Numbered from the stretch's first letter, positions 53,419-63,603 are shown. The stretch is DNA of 64,000 bases from Chitinophagaceae bacterium (GCA_016717285.1 JADKFU010000005.1:852501-916500), one strand, 5' to 3'. Notes: generated by a model from the letters alone, not told the origin. Made by a program: numbers and translations.

Positions 53419-54861
53419 ATGAGAACGGCATTGCTTCTAACTTCTGCTTCTGTAATTTTTCTGGCTTCTTGTTCGAGCGGAAATAAAATGCAATCATCAG
53501 TGCAAGGTGATGATTTATATGTTGCAAAAACTGAATCGTCTTTAAGCGCGCCAGCAGAAACTTACACAACTGATCCATCTGTTAAGTATCAGGATGAACA
53601 AACAAATCCTAATCCTGACTATTCTACGACTGATAAGTATATTGATGAAAATGGAACAAACTATATAACAAACAATTATTATGAAGGTCAGAATTATGAT
53701 TTCTATGGTAATCAAAACAGTTATTCCTCTGATTTGAGTCACTGGTATGGTCCATCATTAGGATTCAGTTATTTCAGTCCGTTTTATTCAATGGGCGGCT
53801 TCGGTGCTTCCATTTCGTTCGGTTTTGGTTGGGGAAGCAGTTGGTATAATCCATATTATTACCCTTATTATTCTTATAATCCATGGTATTCTCCTTATTA
53901 CTACGGCTATAATCCTTACTATAATCCATATTATGGTTACAGTGGTTGTGGCTATTATGGAGGTGGCTATTGTGGAGGTGGTTACTATGGTGGAGGGTAC
54001 TATGGTGATGGGTATGGTTACGGCTCCGGATATGGAAATAATACATATTACGGTCCTCACGGTTCCTCAAGCAGCAATACATCAAATGATGGTGATGGTC
54101 GTCAATACAAATATGATGGTGATGTGAATGGTGGTCTGAGTAATACTTCAAATGGTTCTGGTCTCAATGTTACGCCGGCTTCCATAAATGTTTCTAATGC
54201 TGATGGAGGCATTGTTTCGCCGGTTAAAACGGGAGGAGTGATTGGAGTTACGGATATCAAAAGGAATACAACCATTCAGAATAATTCCCCTTCAGGTTCA
54301 GGTGTAATAAAAAATACAACTGGTAGAGACCTTGCTTTGCCGGATAATTCTGATGGAATAAAAACTAATGTTCCTGCTACGCATTCTATTTCACCTGCAA
54401 ATGTTCCGGTAAGACAGAATAATCAGGAAAACCGCCCACGTACTAATTCATCTGCGTTGCCACCATTGTTACAACAGCAACAGAGTTCAAATGCCGCTAT
54501 TAATGCAGCAAATAATCGTGGAACTAGTCATGCTAATTTTGAAAATCAATCTTTTCAAACTGAGAAATCAGCCCTGAGCGTAAATGATGCAGCTATGCAG
54601 AAATCTGTAATCAATGCTATGCCTGATGGCAGGTCGAAACAAAATATAATTGCGCAGGCACCCCAAAAGCAGAAGACGTTGAATTATGAAAAGTTATTTA
54701 AAAGCAACCAGCCTTCCAATTTAAATATTAAAGCAGATCGCTCGCCCACAAACACTAATAATGGAAACAATGCAGGAAGAAGCTATAACCAACATAGTAA
54801 TTCTAATGCTCCCTCTTTAGGAACTAACAGAAGTTCTAATAGCAGTACTCACAGAAAGTAA
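53419..54861 (+). CDS. Tyr/Gly/Asn-rich low-complexity lipoprotein
   Basis: The 480-residue protein starts with a lipoprotein signal (LLTSASVIFLASCSSG). Residues about 125-225 are extremely rich in Tyr, Gly, Pro and Asn, with repeated YNPYY and YYGGGY words; the rest is rich in Asn, Ser and Gln and has almost no hydrophobic core. No enzyme domain is seen. Tyr-rich, glycine-loop sequences occur in adhesive and phase-separating proteins, but this is only analogy. ATG 53419 is chosen for the signal peptide; the frame is open further upstream to 53299. The outer-membrane protein gene follows after 36 bases. Confidence 0.85.
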   Translation: MRTALLLTSASVIFLASCSSGNKMQSSVQGDDLYVAKTESSLSAPAETYTTDPSVKYQDEQTNPNPDYSTTDKYIDENGTNYITNNYYEGQNYDFYGNQNSYSSDLSHWYGPSLGFSYFSPFYSMGGFGASISFGFGWGSSWYNPYYYPYYSYNPWYSPYYYGYNPYYNPYYGYSGCGYYGGGYCGGGYYGGGYYGDGYGYGSGYGNNTYYGPHGSSSSNTSNDGDGRQYKYDGDVNGGLSNTSNGSGLNVTPASINVSNADGGIVSPVKTGGVIGVTDIKRNTTIQNNSPSGSGVIKNTTGRDLALPDNSDGIKTNVPATHSISPANVPVRQNNQENRPRTNSSALPPLLQQQQSSNAAINAANNRGTSHANFENQSFQTEKSALSVNDAAMQKSVINAMPDGRSKQNIIAQAPQKQKTLNYEKLFKSNQPSNLNIKADRSPTNTNNGNNAGRSYNQHSNSNAPSLGTNRSSNSSTHRK

Positions 54862-54897
54862 AGGATTGTACTTTCCTAATTAACTTAAAATTTAGTC

Positions 54898-56400
54898 ATG
54901 AAAAAGATGTTGTCAGCCATAGGTATGATGTTTTGTCTACCACTTTTTATCTATGCTCAATCAGATGAAGATGCGCTTCGTTTTTCACAATATACAATCG
55001 GTGGAACGGCTCGTTTTGTAGGTGTTGGTGGTGCATTCGGAGCATTAGGTGCCGATTTTGGTTCACTGAGTTTTAATCCTGCAGGTATTGGTCTTTACAG
55101 GAGTTCTGAAATGAGTTTCTCCGCTTCTGTAGCATGGACAAATTCAACCTCAAACTTCCAAAACATTCTAAATAATGCATCTGCATCTAAATTCAATGTA
55201 AGTAATTTCGGTGTTGTTTTTTCATCAGATCTTACAAGGAAGCAAATTGACAATAAATGGAAACGACTTAATTTTGGTTTCGGCGCAAACCGCACAAATG
55301 ATTTTAATAAATCCACTTATTATCGTGGGTTTAATGAAGACAATTCACTGATTGATACATACCTCCAGGAATTGAATGCAGGAGGGGGAATTGCACCTTC
55401 GCAAATAACTAATACCTACCCCTTTTCTTCGGCACTTGCCTGGGAGTCCTACCTGGTAAACCCTGATGTTTCTGATACTAATTTTTATAGCAGCGTTATA
55501 CCTCATGGACAGGTTATGCAGGATAAGCTCATTGAAGAAGACGGATCGGCAACAGAATATGTATTTACTTTAGGTTCTAATTATGATGACAAGCTTTTTA
55601 TAGGTGCAACTTTTGGGATGCCATCACTTCATTACACGTCTACTTCTTCTTATGTAGAAACTGATGTCAATAATTCGATTTCTAATTTTTCCAATTTTCA
55701 ACTCTACGATAATGTTTCCTCCTATGGTATAGGATTCAATGGAAAGTTCGGTCTTGCGTACAGAGTTAATGACTGGGTAAGATTTGGAGGAGCCTTTCAT
55801 TCACCTACCATTTATTATTTGCATGATGAATACAGTTCATATATTAATGCTCAGCTTGACACTACGCAGGGTGATTCTTATTCCACGCCTTATGGAGTAT
55901 ATGACTATGCATTAGTTACTCCCTGGAGAGCTATCGCTAGCATGGCAATATTCTTTAAGCAGTATGGATTTATTTCAGTGGACTATGAATTTATGGATTA
56001 TGCTTCGATGCATTATAATTTCAATAAGTATGCTCCTTCCGGCGAACAGGCAATTGAATCTTCAATAAATCAATCTATCAAATTGAAATACGGGTCTGCA
56101 TCAAATATCAGGGTGGGTGGAGAACTTGTATACGATATTTTCCGTTTCAGGGCCGGATTTGGATATTATGGATCTCCTTTCAAACCAGGCGTTGCTACGG
56201 AAGACTATGACTACAGTAAAATTAATATCAGCGGAGGTTTCGGAATTAAGTTAGATAAGGTTTCAATAGATGCTGCATATATTCATACCTCAACAAAACA
56301 ATTTTATCAGCCTTATTCACTTGACTCGCAATTTGTGCCTGGCGTAGGAATTAATAACAATAGCGGCAATGTTGTTGTTTCGCTTGCATATAAATTTTAA
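54898..56400 (+). CDS. Outer-membrane OmpP1/FadL-like transport protein
   Basis: The 500-residue protein has a signal peptide (ending FIYAQ) and an N-terminal hatch-like region GGTARFVGVGGAFGALGAD, followed by LSFNPAGIGLYR, which is the typical start of the FadL/TodX-related group often named hemin receptor in Bacteroidota. The rest is made of beta strands with a final aromatic strand (NVVVSLAYKF). It probably moves hydrophobic compounds across the outer membrane; the substrate is unknown. It shares the strand and probably the message with the Tyr/Gly-rich lipoprotein gene and is followed by a terminator. Confidence 0.88.
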   Translation: MKKMLSAIGMMFCLPLFIYAQSDEDALRFSQYTIGGTARFVGVGGAFGALGADFGSLSFNPAGIGLYRSSEMSFSASVAWTNSTSNFQNILNNASASKFNVSNFGVVFSSDLTRKQIDNKWKRLNFGFGANRTNDFNKSTYYRGFNEDNSLIDTYLQELNAGGGIAPSQITNTYPFSSALAWESYLVNPDVSDTNFYSSVIPHGQVMQDKLIEEDGSATEYVFTLGSNYDDKLFIGATFGMPSLHYTSTSSYVETDVNNSISNFSNFQLYDNVSSYGIGFNGKFGLAYRVNDWVRFGGAFHSPTIYYLHDEYSSYINAQLDTTQGDSYSTPYGVYDYALVTPWRAIASMAIFFKQYGFISVDYEFMDYASMHYNFNKYAPSGEQAIESSINQSIKLKYGSASNIRVGGELVYDIFRFRAGFGYYGSPFKPGVATEDYDYSKINISGGFGIKLDKVSIDAAYIHTSTKQFYQPYSLDSQFVPGVGINNNSGNVVVSLAYKF

Positions 56401-56415
56401 AGAAAATTTAACAAA

Positions 56416-56450
56416 GAAAACCTCGCTTGCGGGATGCCTGCGAGGTTTTC
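56416..56450 (+). terminator. Strong hairpin after the FadL-like gene
   Basis: The stem GAAAACCTCGC / GCGAGGTTTTC is 11 bp with a 13-base loop, 16 bases after the stop codon. The T-run is inside the stem rather than after it. Confidence 0.8.
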
Positions 56451-56675
56451 CTATTTGAGGAATAATCCCGCACTTAAAAATTCCGTTTTCAAGAGATTAT
56501 GAAACTGGATATTCCCTATGATAAATTTAGGGTTATTGAAAATGCAATTTGCCAGGCATTATTCCTGGGCTCACTAATAGTTCAATCACTTACGTATAGG
56601 AATTGGTTTCAGTCTTATTGTCATCTGTTGGTTCGGCATTAGACCAAACTACATATATTTTATTCTCTCTAAAAA

Positions 56676-56704
56676 TTGTTCGCAACTTCTTTTCCCTAAT
56701 TTTG
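56676..56704 (+). promoter_or_regulatory. Bacteroidota-type promoter for ubiD
   Basis: TTG (56676-56678) and TAATTTTG (56697-56704) with an 18-base spacer. The -7 element ends 20 bases before ATG 56725. Confidence 0.6.
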
Positions 56705-56724
56705 TTTCACCTAAAATTTATTGA

Positions 56725-58668
56725 ATGGCATACAGATCATTGCAGCATTTTGTGGATGAATTAGAAAAAGCAGGAGAACTTATCCGTATTAAGGAATTTG
56801 TTGACCCTCACCTGGAAATAACTGAAGTTATAGACCGGCTTTCAAAGAATGACGGACCGGCTATCCTGTTTGAAAATACTGGTACTGAATTTCCTTTGCT
56901 GATTAATGCATTTGGCTCTCGAAAACGTATTTGCATGGCGCTGGGAGTAACCGATCTTGACAATATCGCAAATGAAATTGATCAGTTATTTAAATCACTA
57001 ATGAAACCGAAGGATAACATTCTTGAAAAGCTGATGATGCTCCCTAAGCTTTCCCAATTAGCTTCCTGGATGCCCAAAGTAAAATCGGGAAGAGGTGAAT
57101 GCCAGGAAGTAGTGATGCAAATTCCGGATATCACCAAACTTCCTGTAATGACATGCTGGCCTGAAGATGGCGGTCCTTTTTTAACACTACCGGTGATCAA
57201 TACAAAAGATCCAAATACTGGAATTCGTAATGTTGGCATGTATCGCATGCAGGTTTTTGGACCAACACTTACAGGCATGCACTGGCACAAACACAAAGTT
57301 TCTGCGAAACATTTTAATGAATATAAAAAATTAAAGAAGAGAATGCCCGTTGCAGTTGCTTTAGGCGGTGATCCTGTCTACACTTATGCTGCCACTGCAC
57401 CACTTCCTGAAAATGTTGATGAATATATGCTGGCCGGTTTTCTTCGCAAGAAGAAAGTGGAACTGGTGAAATGCCTGACGAACGAAATGGAAGTGCCTGC
57501 TGATGCCGATATTATTATCGAGGGATATGTAGACCCTGAAGAAGATAACATACTGGAAGGGCCCTTTGGTGATCATACCGGATATTATTCGCTTGCTGAT
57601 TATTATCCTAAATTTCATATCACCTGCATCACACATAAAAAGAATGCTATTTATCCTTCCACTATTGTCGGAATACCACCACAGGAAGATGCATGGCTTG
57701 GAAAGGCAACTGAAAGAATTTTTCTTGCGCCGATCAAAATGACACTTATACCTGAAATCGTTGATATGGAGCTTCCGATTGAAGGCGTGTTTCACAATCT
57801 CACTATCGTGAAAATAAAAAAGGACTACCCCGGACAAGCGCAAAAGGTAACCAATGCCATGTGGGGCGCGGGCCAGATGATGTTTAATAAGATGTTGGTG
57901 GTGGTGGATGAAGAAGTGGATATACAGGATTATGAAGCTGTCGCTAAGGTGCTGTCCTTAAATGTCGATCCGCAACATGATATTTTTTTCGCGCAAGGTC
58001 CCATGGATGTGCTGGATCATTCCTGTTCAAAATTTTCATTTGGTGGAAAAATGTGCATTGATGCGACAAGAAAATTTGAGGAAGAGCAACGTTCTTCCCT
58101 TAAAGGGATGCTCAGAACTTTTTTATTTGAAAATGATGTGAAGGCTTTCTCTGCATGGACAACGGAATTGAATGAAACAATCAGGATTTCATATCCTGAA
58201 ATTAAAAGTATAAATACATCACTAGTTGAAAAAAAGATTTCCGTAGTTTTTATCGCTGTTCAAAAAAACAGGAAAAATCACATTCGTGAATTGAATGAAA
58301 AATTATTTCACGAAACAGGATTAAAGGAAGTGAAGTTTATCATTTATGTGGAGCATGGTGTAGCTGCGAGTGACATTGCTTCCGTGATATGGCGATGGAG
58401 CAATAACATAGACCCGAGACGTGATAGTTTTGTGGTTGCCGCAGCTGATGATTCATCGATCTCACATATTGGTTTTGACGGAACCCGTAAAACCAGAGAG
58501 TACGATAACTTCGATCGTGAATGGCCAAATATTATTTGCATGGATAAAGAAACTATTCAGAAGATTGATGCTAAATGGTCAACTCTTCCACTTGGCCCTC
58601 TGCTCACATCGCCATCTTTAAAATATCGTTCGCAATTATATAAGGGCGGTGCAGTAGTTGTGGAGTAA
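56725..58668 (+). CDS. UbiD family decarboxylase
   Basis: The 647-residue enzyme belongs to the UbiD family, which uses prenylated FMN for reversible decarboxylation of aromatic acids. Recognised segments are MHWHKHKVSAKHFNEY, VALGGDPVYTYAATAPLP, and ILEGPFGDHTGYYSLADYYP, which carries the acidic residue of the active site. It is longer than E. coli UbiD (about 497) by a C-terminal extension, a form annotated in Bacteroidota as menaquinone biosynthesis decarboxylase. No ubiX or other menaquinone gene is adjacent, so the substrate is inferred from the family. Confidence 0.9.
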   Translation: MAYRSLQHFVDELEKAGELIRIKEFVDPHLEITEVIDRLSKNDGPAILFENTGTEFPLLINAFGSRKRICMALGVTDLDNIANEIDQLFKSLMKPKDNILEKLMMLPKLSQLASWMPKVKSGRGECQEVVMQIPDITKLPVMTCWPEDGGPFLTLPVINTKDPNTGIRNVGMYRMQVFGPTLTGMHWHKHKVSAKHFNEYKKLKKRMPVAVALGGDPVYTYAATAPLPENVDEYMLAGFLRKKKVELVKCLTNEMEVPADADIIIEGYVDPEEDNILEGPFGDHTGYYSLADYYPKFHITCITHKKNAIYPSTIVGIPPQEDAWLGKATERIFLAPIKMTLIPEIVDMELPIEGVFHNLTIVKIKKDYPGQAQKVTNAMWGAGQMMFNKMLVVVDEEVDIQDYEAVAKVLSLNVDPQHDIFFAQGPMDVLDHSCSKFSFGGKMCIDATRKFEEEQRSSLKGMLRTFLFENDVKAFSAWTTELNETIRISYPEIKSINTSLVEKKISVVFIAVQKNRKNHIRELNEKLFHETGLKEVKFIIYVEHGVAASDIASVIWRWSNNIDPRRDSFVVAAADDSSISHIGFDGTRKTREYDNFDREWPNIICMDKETIQKIDAKWSTLPLGPLLTSPSLKYRSQLYKGGAVVVE

Positions 58669-58741
58669 TGTATGCAGCTTCTCAACGGGTTTTAATTGTC
58701 ATCTTTCTGTCATAAGTATCTGCTCTATGACCAATGACAGG

Positions 58742-58769
58742 TTGTGAGCGGCCATGCATCGTACCTTTG
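58742..58769 (+). promoter_or_regulatory. Bacteroidota-type promoter for the HmuY-like operon
   Basis: TTG (58742-58744) and TACCTTTG (58762-58769) are 17 bases apart. The -7 element ends 26 bases before ATG 58796. No Fur-box-like palindrome was found around it. Confidence 0.65.
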
Positions 58770-58795
58770 GCCGCATCTTAAAATTCTACAGTAAA

Positions 58796-60043
58796 ATGAA
58801 AATCTTATCCGCATTTCTTGTGATTGTTTCAATTGCAGGAAACTTGAGCGCACAGACTACCGAGTCCATTTCCATGAGCCCTGGTTATGCAAATGAAGTG
58901 TTTTGGAAAATGCAAGGTGGTGTTACAGGACAAGCTGCAATAAATAGTTGGGAACTTGCATTCCGCTTAGGATTGCAGAATTCTTCCATCTTTATCAACT
59001 CCGCTAATGGGGTGAATCTCTATCATGTTCCAAATACGGACACTACAGGTTGGCTCACCCTCGACACTACAGGATTGCAATCATGGCAGCAGCTTTACAA
59101 CAGCGACACATCCTGGGAATATGGAGCATTTGACCGCTCTTCAACCGGTTTTCCTGATTTTAGCTGGGGTGATTATGATTTCACTACACATGTTGTTACC
59201 GGTGATTCACTGTATGTGATTAAAACAGGTTCAGTTTTCAAAAAGCTTTGGATAATGAAAAAGGATTTCGGTAACTGGACATTCCGGTATGCAAATCTTG
59301 ATAATACCGGCGATCAGACGATCATAATCAACGATGCTGATTATCCCAATAAAAATTTTGCATACTACTCCATTACAAATGGAACACCATTAAATCTTGA
59401 ACCTGACAACACCAACTGGGATATTTTATTCACCCGGTATGTTACACTTCTTCCGCCAGACAACACGCCTTATCTTGTAACTGGTGTATTGAACAATGTT
59501 GGAGTAACAGTTGCGCAGGCAAATAATGTAGATGTAAATACGGTAAATGCATCTGCTTACGACAACGCTTATACTGCAAGTATTTCTGAAATCGGATATG
59601 ACTGGAAATTCTTTGACATGGCTTCAGGTCAATATGCATTAGTTGACTCCCTCTGTTACTTCGTAAAATCCTTAGATGGTAATATTTATAAATTGGTATT
59701 CACCGGCTTTGCGGGTTCTGCGACAGGCGATATTTCATGGGAGCAATCCAATTCCATTACTTCTGTAAACAATTTGAATTATTCAATAGGCAGTGCAACC
59801 ATCTATCCTAATCCTGTAAATGAAAAGATGAACTTGATTTTTGATGCAAAAAAAGCAATAAGCAACTTGCAGGTCAGTTTGAATGACGTCAATGGCAGGG
59901 AAGTATATCACACTACTTTAAATGCCAATTCTGGTTTGAATCAGCGGCAATTGTCACTGCCTGCTATTTCTGACGGATTGTATATTCTTCTACTTGATGC
60001 GGGTAATGAGGTTTCTGCTTTGAAAGTAATGGTTGCACAATAG
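58796..60043 (+). CDS. HmuY-like protein with T9SS type A sorting domain
   Basis: The 415-residue secreted protein has a signal peptide (MKILSAFLVIVSIAGNLSAQ), two related regions of HmuY type (INSWELAFRLGLQNSSIFIN; LEPDNTNWDILFTRYVTLLP), each followed by a segment like YKLVFTGF, and a C-terminal sorting domain (TIYPNPVNEKMNLIF ... LYILLLDAGNEVSALKVMV). HmuY proteins bind haem at the cell surface and pass it to a TonB-dependent receptor, which is encoded 5 bases downstream. The T9SS domain is unusual, since classic HmuY is a lipoprotein. ATG 58796 is chosen over 58754 because the promoter overlaps the upstream codons. Confidence 0.85.
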   Translation: MKILSAFLVIVSIAGNLSAQTTESISMSPGYANEVFWKMQGGVTGQAAINSWELAFRLGLQNSSIFINSANGVNLYHVPNTDTTGWLTLDTTGLQSWQQLYNSDTSWEYGAFDRSSTGFPDFSWGDYDFTTHVVTGDSLYVIKTGSVFKKLWIMKKDFGNWTFRYANLDNTGDQTIIINDADYPNKNFAYYSITNGTPLNLEPDNTNWDILFTRYVTLLPPDNTPYLVTGVLNNVGVTVAQANNVDVNTVNASAYDNAYTASISEIGYDWKFFDMASGQYALVDSLCYFVKSLDGNIYKLVFTGFAGSATGDISWEQSNSITSVNNLNYSIGSATIYPNPVNEKMNLIFDAKKAISNLQVSLNDVNGREVYHTTLNANSGLNQRQLSLPAISDGLYILLLDAGNEVSALKVMVAQ

Positions 60044-60048
60044 TCATC

Positions 60049-62343
60049 ATGCTGAATCATATTTTCCCGGTTAAAATGTGGAAGATGAAGATGTCAGAAT
60101 TAATGGATATCAGAAATGGAAATTGGCTGGCTTTGATTCTCACAATCTTGCTAACCCCGGTCTATGCGCAGGAACATGCCTCCATTACTGTAATCGATAA
60201 TGAAACACGGACACCGGTGATAGATGCCGTAATTATTTTGCAGCCATTCAATAAAAAGTCAGACGAAAAGCAGGAAGTTTATTTTACCGGGGAAACTGGT
60301 GTAATTGAAAATTTATTTCCTGAAAAAGCTACAATTTATATTCAGTCAGTTGGCTTTAAAACGCTTCAGGACACAATTGTTCCATCTCAATCTTACACAT
60401 TTTATCTTTCTAAATTAAATGTAGATCTCAATGAGATAGTTGTTACAGGTCAATATGGTATCAATACTTCTGATAAATCGGTTTACAATGTAAAGGTGAT
60501 TGATAAATCAACTATTCAATCAATGGCCGCGCAGGACTTGGGAGACGTTTTATCGAACCAGCTTGGCTGCAGGTTATCGCAGGATAATATACTTGGCAGT
60601 AGTGTGAGTATCAACGGTATTTCAGGGCAGCATGTAAAAATTCTGATTGATGGCGTGAATATGATTGGAAGAGAAGATGGTAATATAGACCTCAGTCAGA
60701 TCAATATGAACAATGTAGAGCGTATCGAAATTGTAGAAGGCCCAATGTCAGTGAGTTATGGAACAGATGCTGTAGGAGGATTAATCAATATTGTAACCCG
60801 TAAAAACAGCAGTTATCCGTTAGAAGCTGATCTTAATTTGTATTACGAATCTGTTGGAACTTATAATGGTGACGCTGCTTTGCTGTGGCGGAAAAATAAC
60901 CATGCAATTTCGATTTCCGGTGGACGTAATTTTTTTGATGGTTTTTCCGATCCGGATTCCTCAAGGTTTATGCAATGGAAGCCAAAAGAGCAATACTTTG
61001 CCGCTTTCAACTATGACTATCAGATGAAGTCTTTAAAAGTCGGATTCAAGAGTGATTATCTTGATCAGAAAATTCAGAACAAAGGAAATCCTGTATTAAC
61101 CCCTTACCAGGCATATGCTTTTGATGATTATTATCTTACCACAAGGTGGAATAATGTACTTACTGCAGAATGGCGATTGAAAAACAATGCAAACATTCAG
61201 TTTACGAATGCGTATTCATATTACCAGCATATCCGAAACACTTATCGGGTGGATCTTGTAACACTCGACCAAATCCTGCTTACAGGAGAAGGGACACAGG
61301 ATACCAATGCATTTACTTCGTGGGCTTTTAGGGGAACATACAGTAATAATTTGCCTGTGCAAAAACTTAATTTTCAAGCAGGTTATGATATCAATCTTGA
61401 AACAGGGAATGGTGAAAAATTGTCTGGCAGCAAGCAGCGTATTAATGACTATGCACTTTTCGGAAGTTTAGAATACCGGTTTTTTGAAAGTTTATTCGTC
61501 CGGCCCGGACTTCGTTTTTCATACAACACACGATATGGCGCACCAATTACACCGTCATTGAATATCAAGTATGACTTCCTGGTAAATTATTCCTTCCGTG
61601 CGTCATACGCGCATGGTTTTCGTGCGCCTTCGCTCAAGGAACTTGACTTGTACTTTGTAGATGTAAACCATAACATAATCGGTAACAATAACCTTAAAGC
61701 TGAAACTTCTGATAATTATGAGTTGTCTTTTACTACGCGAAACAAAGCGGGAGATTTGTACCTGAAGGCTGATGCTGGTATTTTTTATAATGATATCAGA
61801 AATATTATCACGCTTGCTTTGATAGAACCTGTTACCCAATTGTATACCTACATAAATATTGACCGTTACCAGACCACAGGAGCAACTTTTTCTGCATCCT
61901 TAAAGTCTAAGCACTTTTCTTTTACCACCGGATTTTCACTTACCGGCCTTTCCAACTCATTGTCTGACTCATTCAACATCGAAAAATTTTCGCTGACACC
62001 TGAGTTTCAAAATAATTTTCTGATGACGTTTCCAAAAGCCGGATTTGAAGCAGCTATATTTTTAAAAAATACCGGTGCCACGCCTGGCTTTAACTTAGAT
62101 GTGGATGGCAATGTTTATCAGACAACAATTGGTGCATATACAATTGTTGATTTGTCACTTACTAAATATATATTGAACAAGCACATTGCTTTTTCAATGG
62201 GTGTAAAAAATCTTTTTGATGTGGTAAATATTCAAAGTAATGCCGCTTCGGGAACAGCACACTCATCGGGAGATGTTTCAGTTCCTTATTCAACAGGAAG
62301 GTTTATTTTTGGAAGCATTCGATTCAAACTTTATAAGGAATAG
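60049..62343 (+). CDS. TonB-dependent outer-membrane receptor (HmuR-like)
   Basis: The 764-residue protein has a signal peptide (ending VYAQ), a carboxypeptidase-regulatory-like domain (about 45-125), a plug domain (about 140-245) with VKILIDGVNMIGRE and VERIEIVEGPMSVSYGTDAVGG, and a 22-strand barrel ending RFIFGSIRFKLYKE. The plug sequence is that of siderophore/haem/cobalamin receptors. A haem role is inferred from the HmuY-like genes on both sides; barrel His ligands cannot be assigned by eye. The start may be ATG 60049 or 60076. Confidence 0.93.
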   Translation: MLNHIFPVKMWKMKMSELMDIRNGNWLALILTILLTPVYAQEHASITVIDNETRTPVIDAVIILQPFNKKSDEKQEVYFTGETGVIENLFPEKATIYIQSVGFKTLQDTIVPSQSYTFYLSKLNVDLNEIVVTGQYGINTSDKSVYNVKVIDKSTIQSMAAQDLGDVLSNQLGCRLSQDNILGSSVSINGISGQHVKILIDGVNMIGREDGNIDLSQINMNNVERIEIVEGPMSVSYGTDAVGGLINIVTRKNSSYPLEADLNLYYESVGTYNGDAALLWRKNNHAISISGGRNFFDGFSDPDSSRFMQWKPKEQYFAAFNYDYQMKSLKVGFKSDYLDQKIQNKGNPVLTPYQAYAFDDYYLTTRWNNVLTAEWRLKNNANIQFTNAYSYYQHIRNTYRVDLVTLDQILLTGEGTQDTNAFTSWAFRGTYSNNLPVQKLNFQAGYDINLETGNGEKLSGSKQRINDYALFGSLEYRFFESLFVRPGLRFSYNTRYGAPITPSLNIKYDFLVNYSFRASYAHGFRAPSLKELDLYFVDVNHNIIGNNNLKAETSDNYELSFTTRNKAGDLYLKADAGIFYNDIRNIITLALIEPVTQLYTYINIDRYQTTGATFSASLKSKHFSFTTGFSLTGLSNSLSDSFNIEKFSLTPEFQNNFLMTFPKAGFEAAIFLKNTGATPGFNLDVDGNVYQTTIGAYTIVDLSLTKYILNKHIAFSMGVKNLFDVVNIQSNAASGTAHSSGDVSVPYSTGRFIFGSIRFKLYKE

Positions 62344-62384
62344 TTTTTTGAAGTGATAACACGGTTAACCGGAGGATTAGAAAT

Positions 62385-63404
62385 ATGATTAAGAGCAAAA
62401 GGGTTTTTCAATTGGAGTCAATAATTTTTGGTGCGAATGCATTTTTTCGTGGGATTGTTACAATGCTTTTCATCATTTTTTTCTCTTCCTGCTTCAAAGA
62501 TGATACGGCTATAGTGCTCCCTCCCCCGGGAGACGCGGAAATCAGCCAAGTGTCCATGGGATCTGATTATCAACGCCAGATTTATTTTGATATGGCTACC
62601 GAAGATACACTTGCCAGCAATTATAATTGTTGGGACTTATGCTTTCAATCAACTGCAGATGGCTGGCACATTTGGATCAACGGAGGTAATCTTGCGATGA
62701 TTGCCAATATGAACACGCAGGACTTTGATGCTATTACGAGTACTAACGGTGCAGCCTGGAAATGGGATGAATCAAGCTGGAATATTGATTCCACAGCAAT
62801 CGGTGACTGGAGAAATGATCGTAAAGTATACGTAATGGATCTTGGTTATGAAAAGCCGGCAGAGCAACGGTATAAGAAAATTATTTTTCAAACGCTTACT
62901 GATACCTATTACGAAATTGAATTTGCTAACCTTGATGGGAGTGATGTTCATGTAATGCAAGTTCCAAAGAATGAGTTGTTTGCTTATGCCTACTTTTCTT
63001 TTGTTGAAGGTGGAACACTACTCAATATAGAACCCGACAATCAACGGTGGGATATTCTGTTTACAAGGTACCGTTATATTTTTTATGATCTGAATCCGCC
63101 TTTGCCTTATTTAGTTACAGGTGTGCTCATTAATCCAGGAATTGCAATTGCAATTGATTCCACTTTTTCTTTTAGTGATATTGACTATGCAAAGGCACTC
63201 GATTTCACTTATTCTGACAAGCGAGACATAATCGGTTACAACTGGAAGTATTATGATTTCGACAATGCAGCTTATGTTGTTCGTTCGAATATTAATTACA
63301 TTATCCGCGACATGGAAGGAGTATATTGGAAAATGCACTTTATTGATTTTTACAATAATGGAGGTGAGAAGGGATATCCGCAATTCGAATTTCAACGACT
63401 TTAA
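62385..63404 (+). CDS. HmuY-like lipoprotein
   Basis: The 339-residue lipoprotein has a long basic/hydrophobic start and a lipobox FFSSC near residue 36, followed by KDD. The two HmuY-type regions match those of the protein at 58796: NCWDLCFQSTADGWHIWIN, and IEPDNQRWDILFTRYRYIF followed by PYLVTGVLINPGIAIAID. It lacks the sorting domain. It is probably the surface-attached haem-binding partner of the receptor upstream, 41 bases away. An alternative start at ATG 62463 would leave too few charged residues before the lipobox. Confidence 0.85.
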   Translation: MIKSKRVFQLESIIFGANAFFRGIVTMLFIIFFSSCFKDDTAIVLPPPGDAEISQVSMGSDYQRQIYFDMATEDTLASNYNCWDLCFQSTADGWHIWINGGNLAMIANMNTQDFDAITSTNGAAWKWDESSWNIDSTAIGDWRNDRKVYVMDLGYEKPAEQRYKKIIFQTLTDTYYEIEFANLDGSDVHVMQVPKNELFAYAYFSFVEGGTLLNIEPDNQRWDILFTRYRYIFYDLNPPLPYLVTGVLINPGIAIAIDSTFSFSDIDYAKALDFTYSDKRDIIGYNWKYYDFDNAAYVVRSNINYIIRDMEGVYWKMHFIDFYNNGGEKGYPQFEFQRL

Positions 63405-63603
63405 GCTTACTATTCTTACAGCTTATCGTATAGCCCAGATTGGAAAATAGTTACCGATTACAGATAGCAATTTATTGGATTATTTATTATGTACAATCTG
63501 AATCGCTGATTGATTATATCTGAAATATTGGTGATACACTGTATTGATTTTTACATTAACTTTATGTTGCTTCAAATCTCTGATGCCACTCAACGATTGT
63601 AAC

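Noticed and set aside
53774..54151. Long open frames on both strands over the Tyr/Gly-rich tract, including a His-rich one
   Set aside because: They mirror the low-complexity TAT/GGT codons of the lipoprotein gene and have no start context or sensible protein features.
57361..57843. 160-codon frame on the minus strand inside ubiD
   Set aside because: Fully antisense to a conserved gene and compositionally a shadow.
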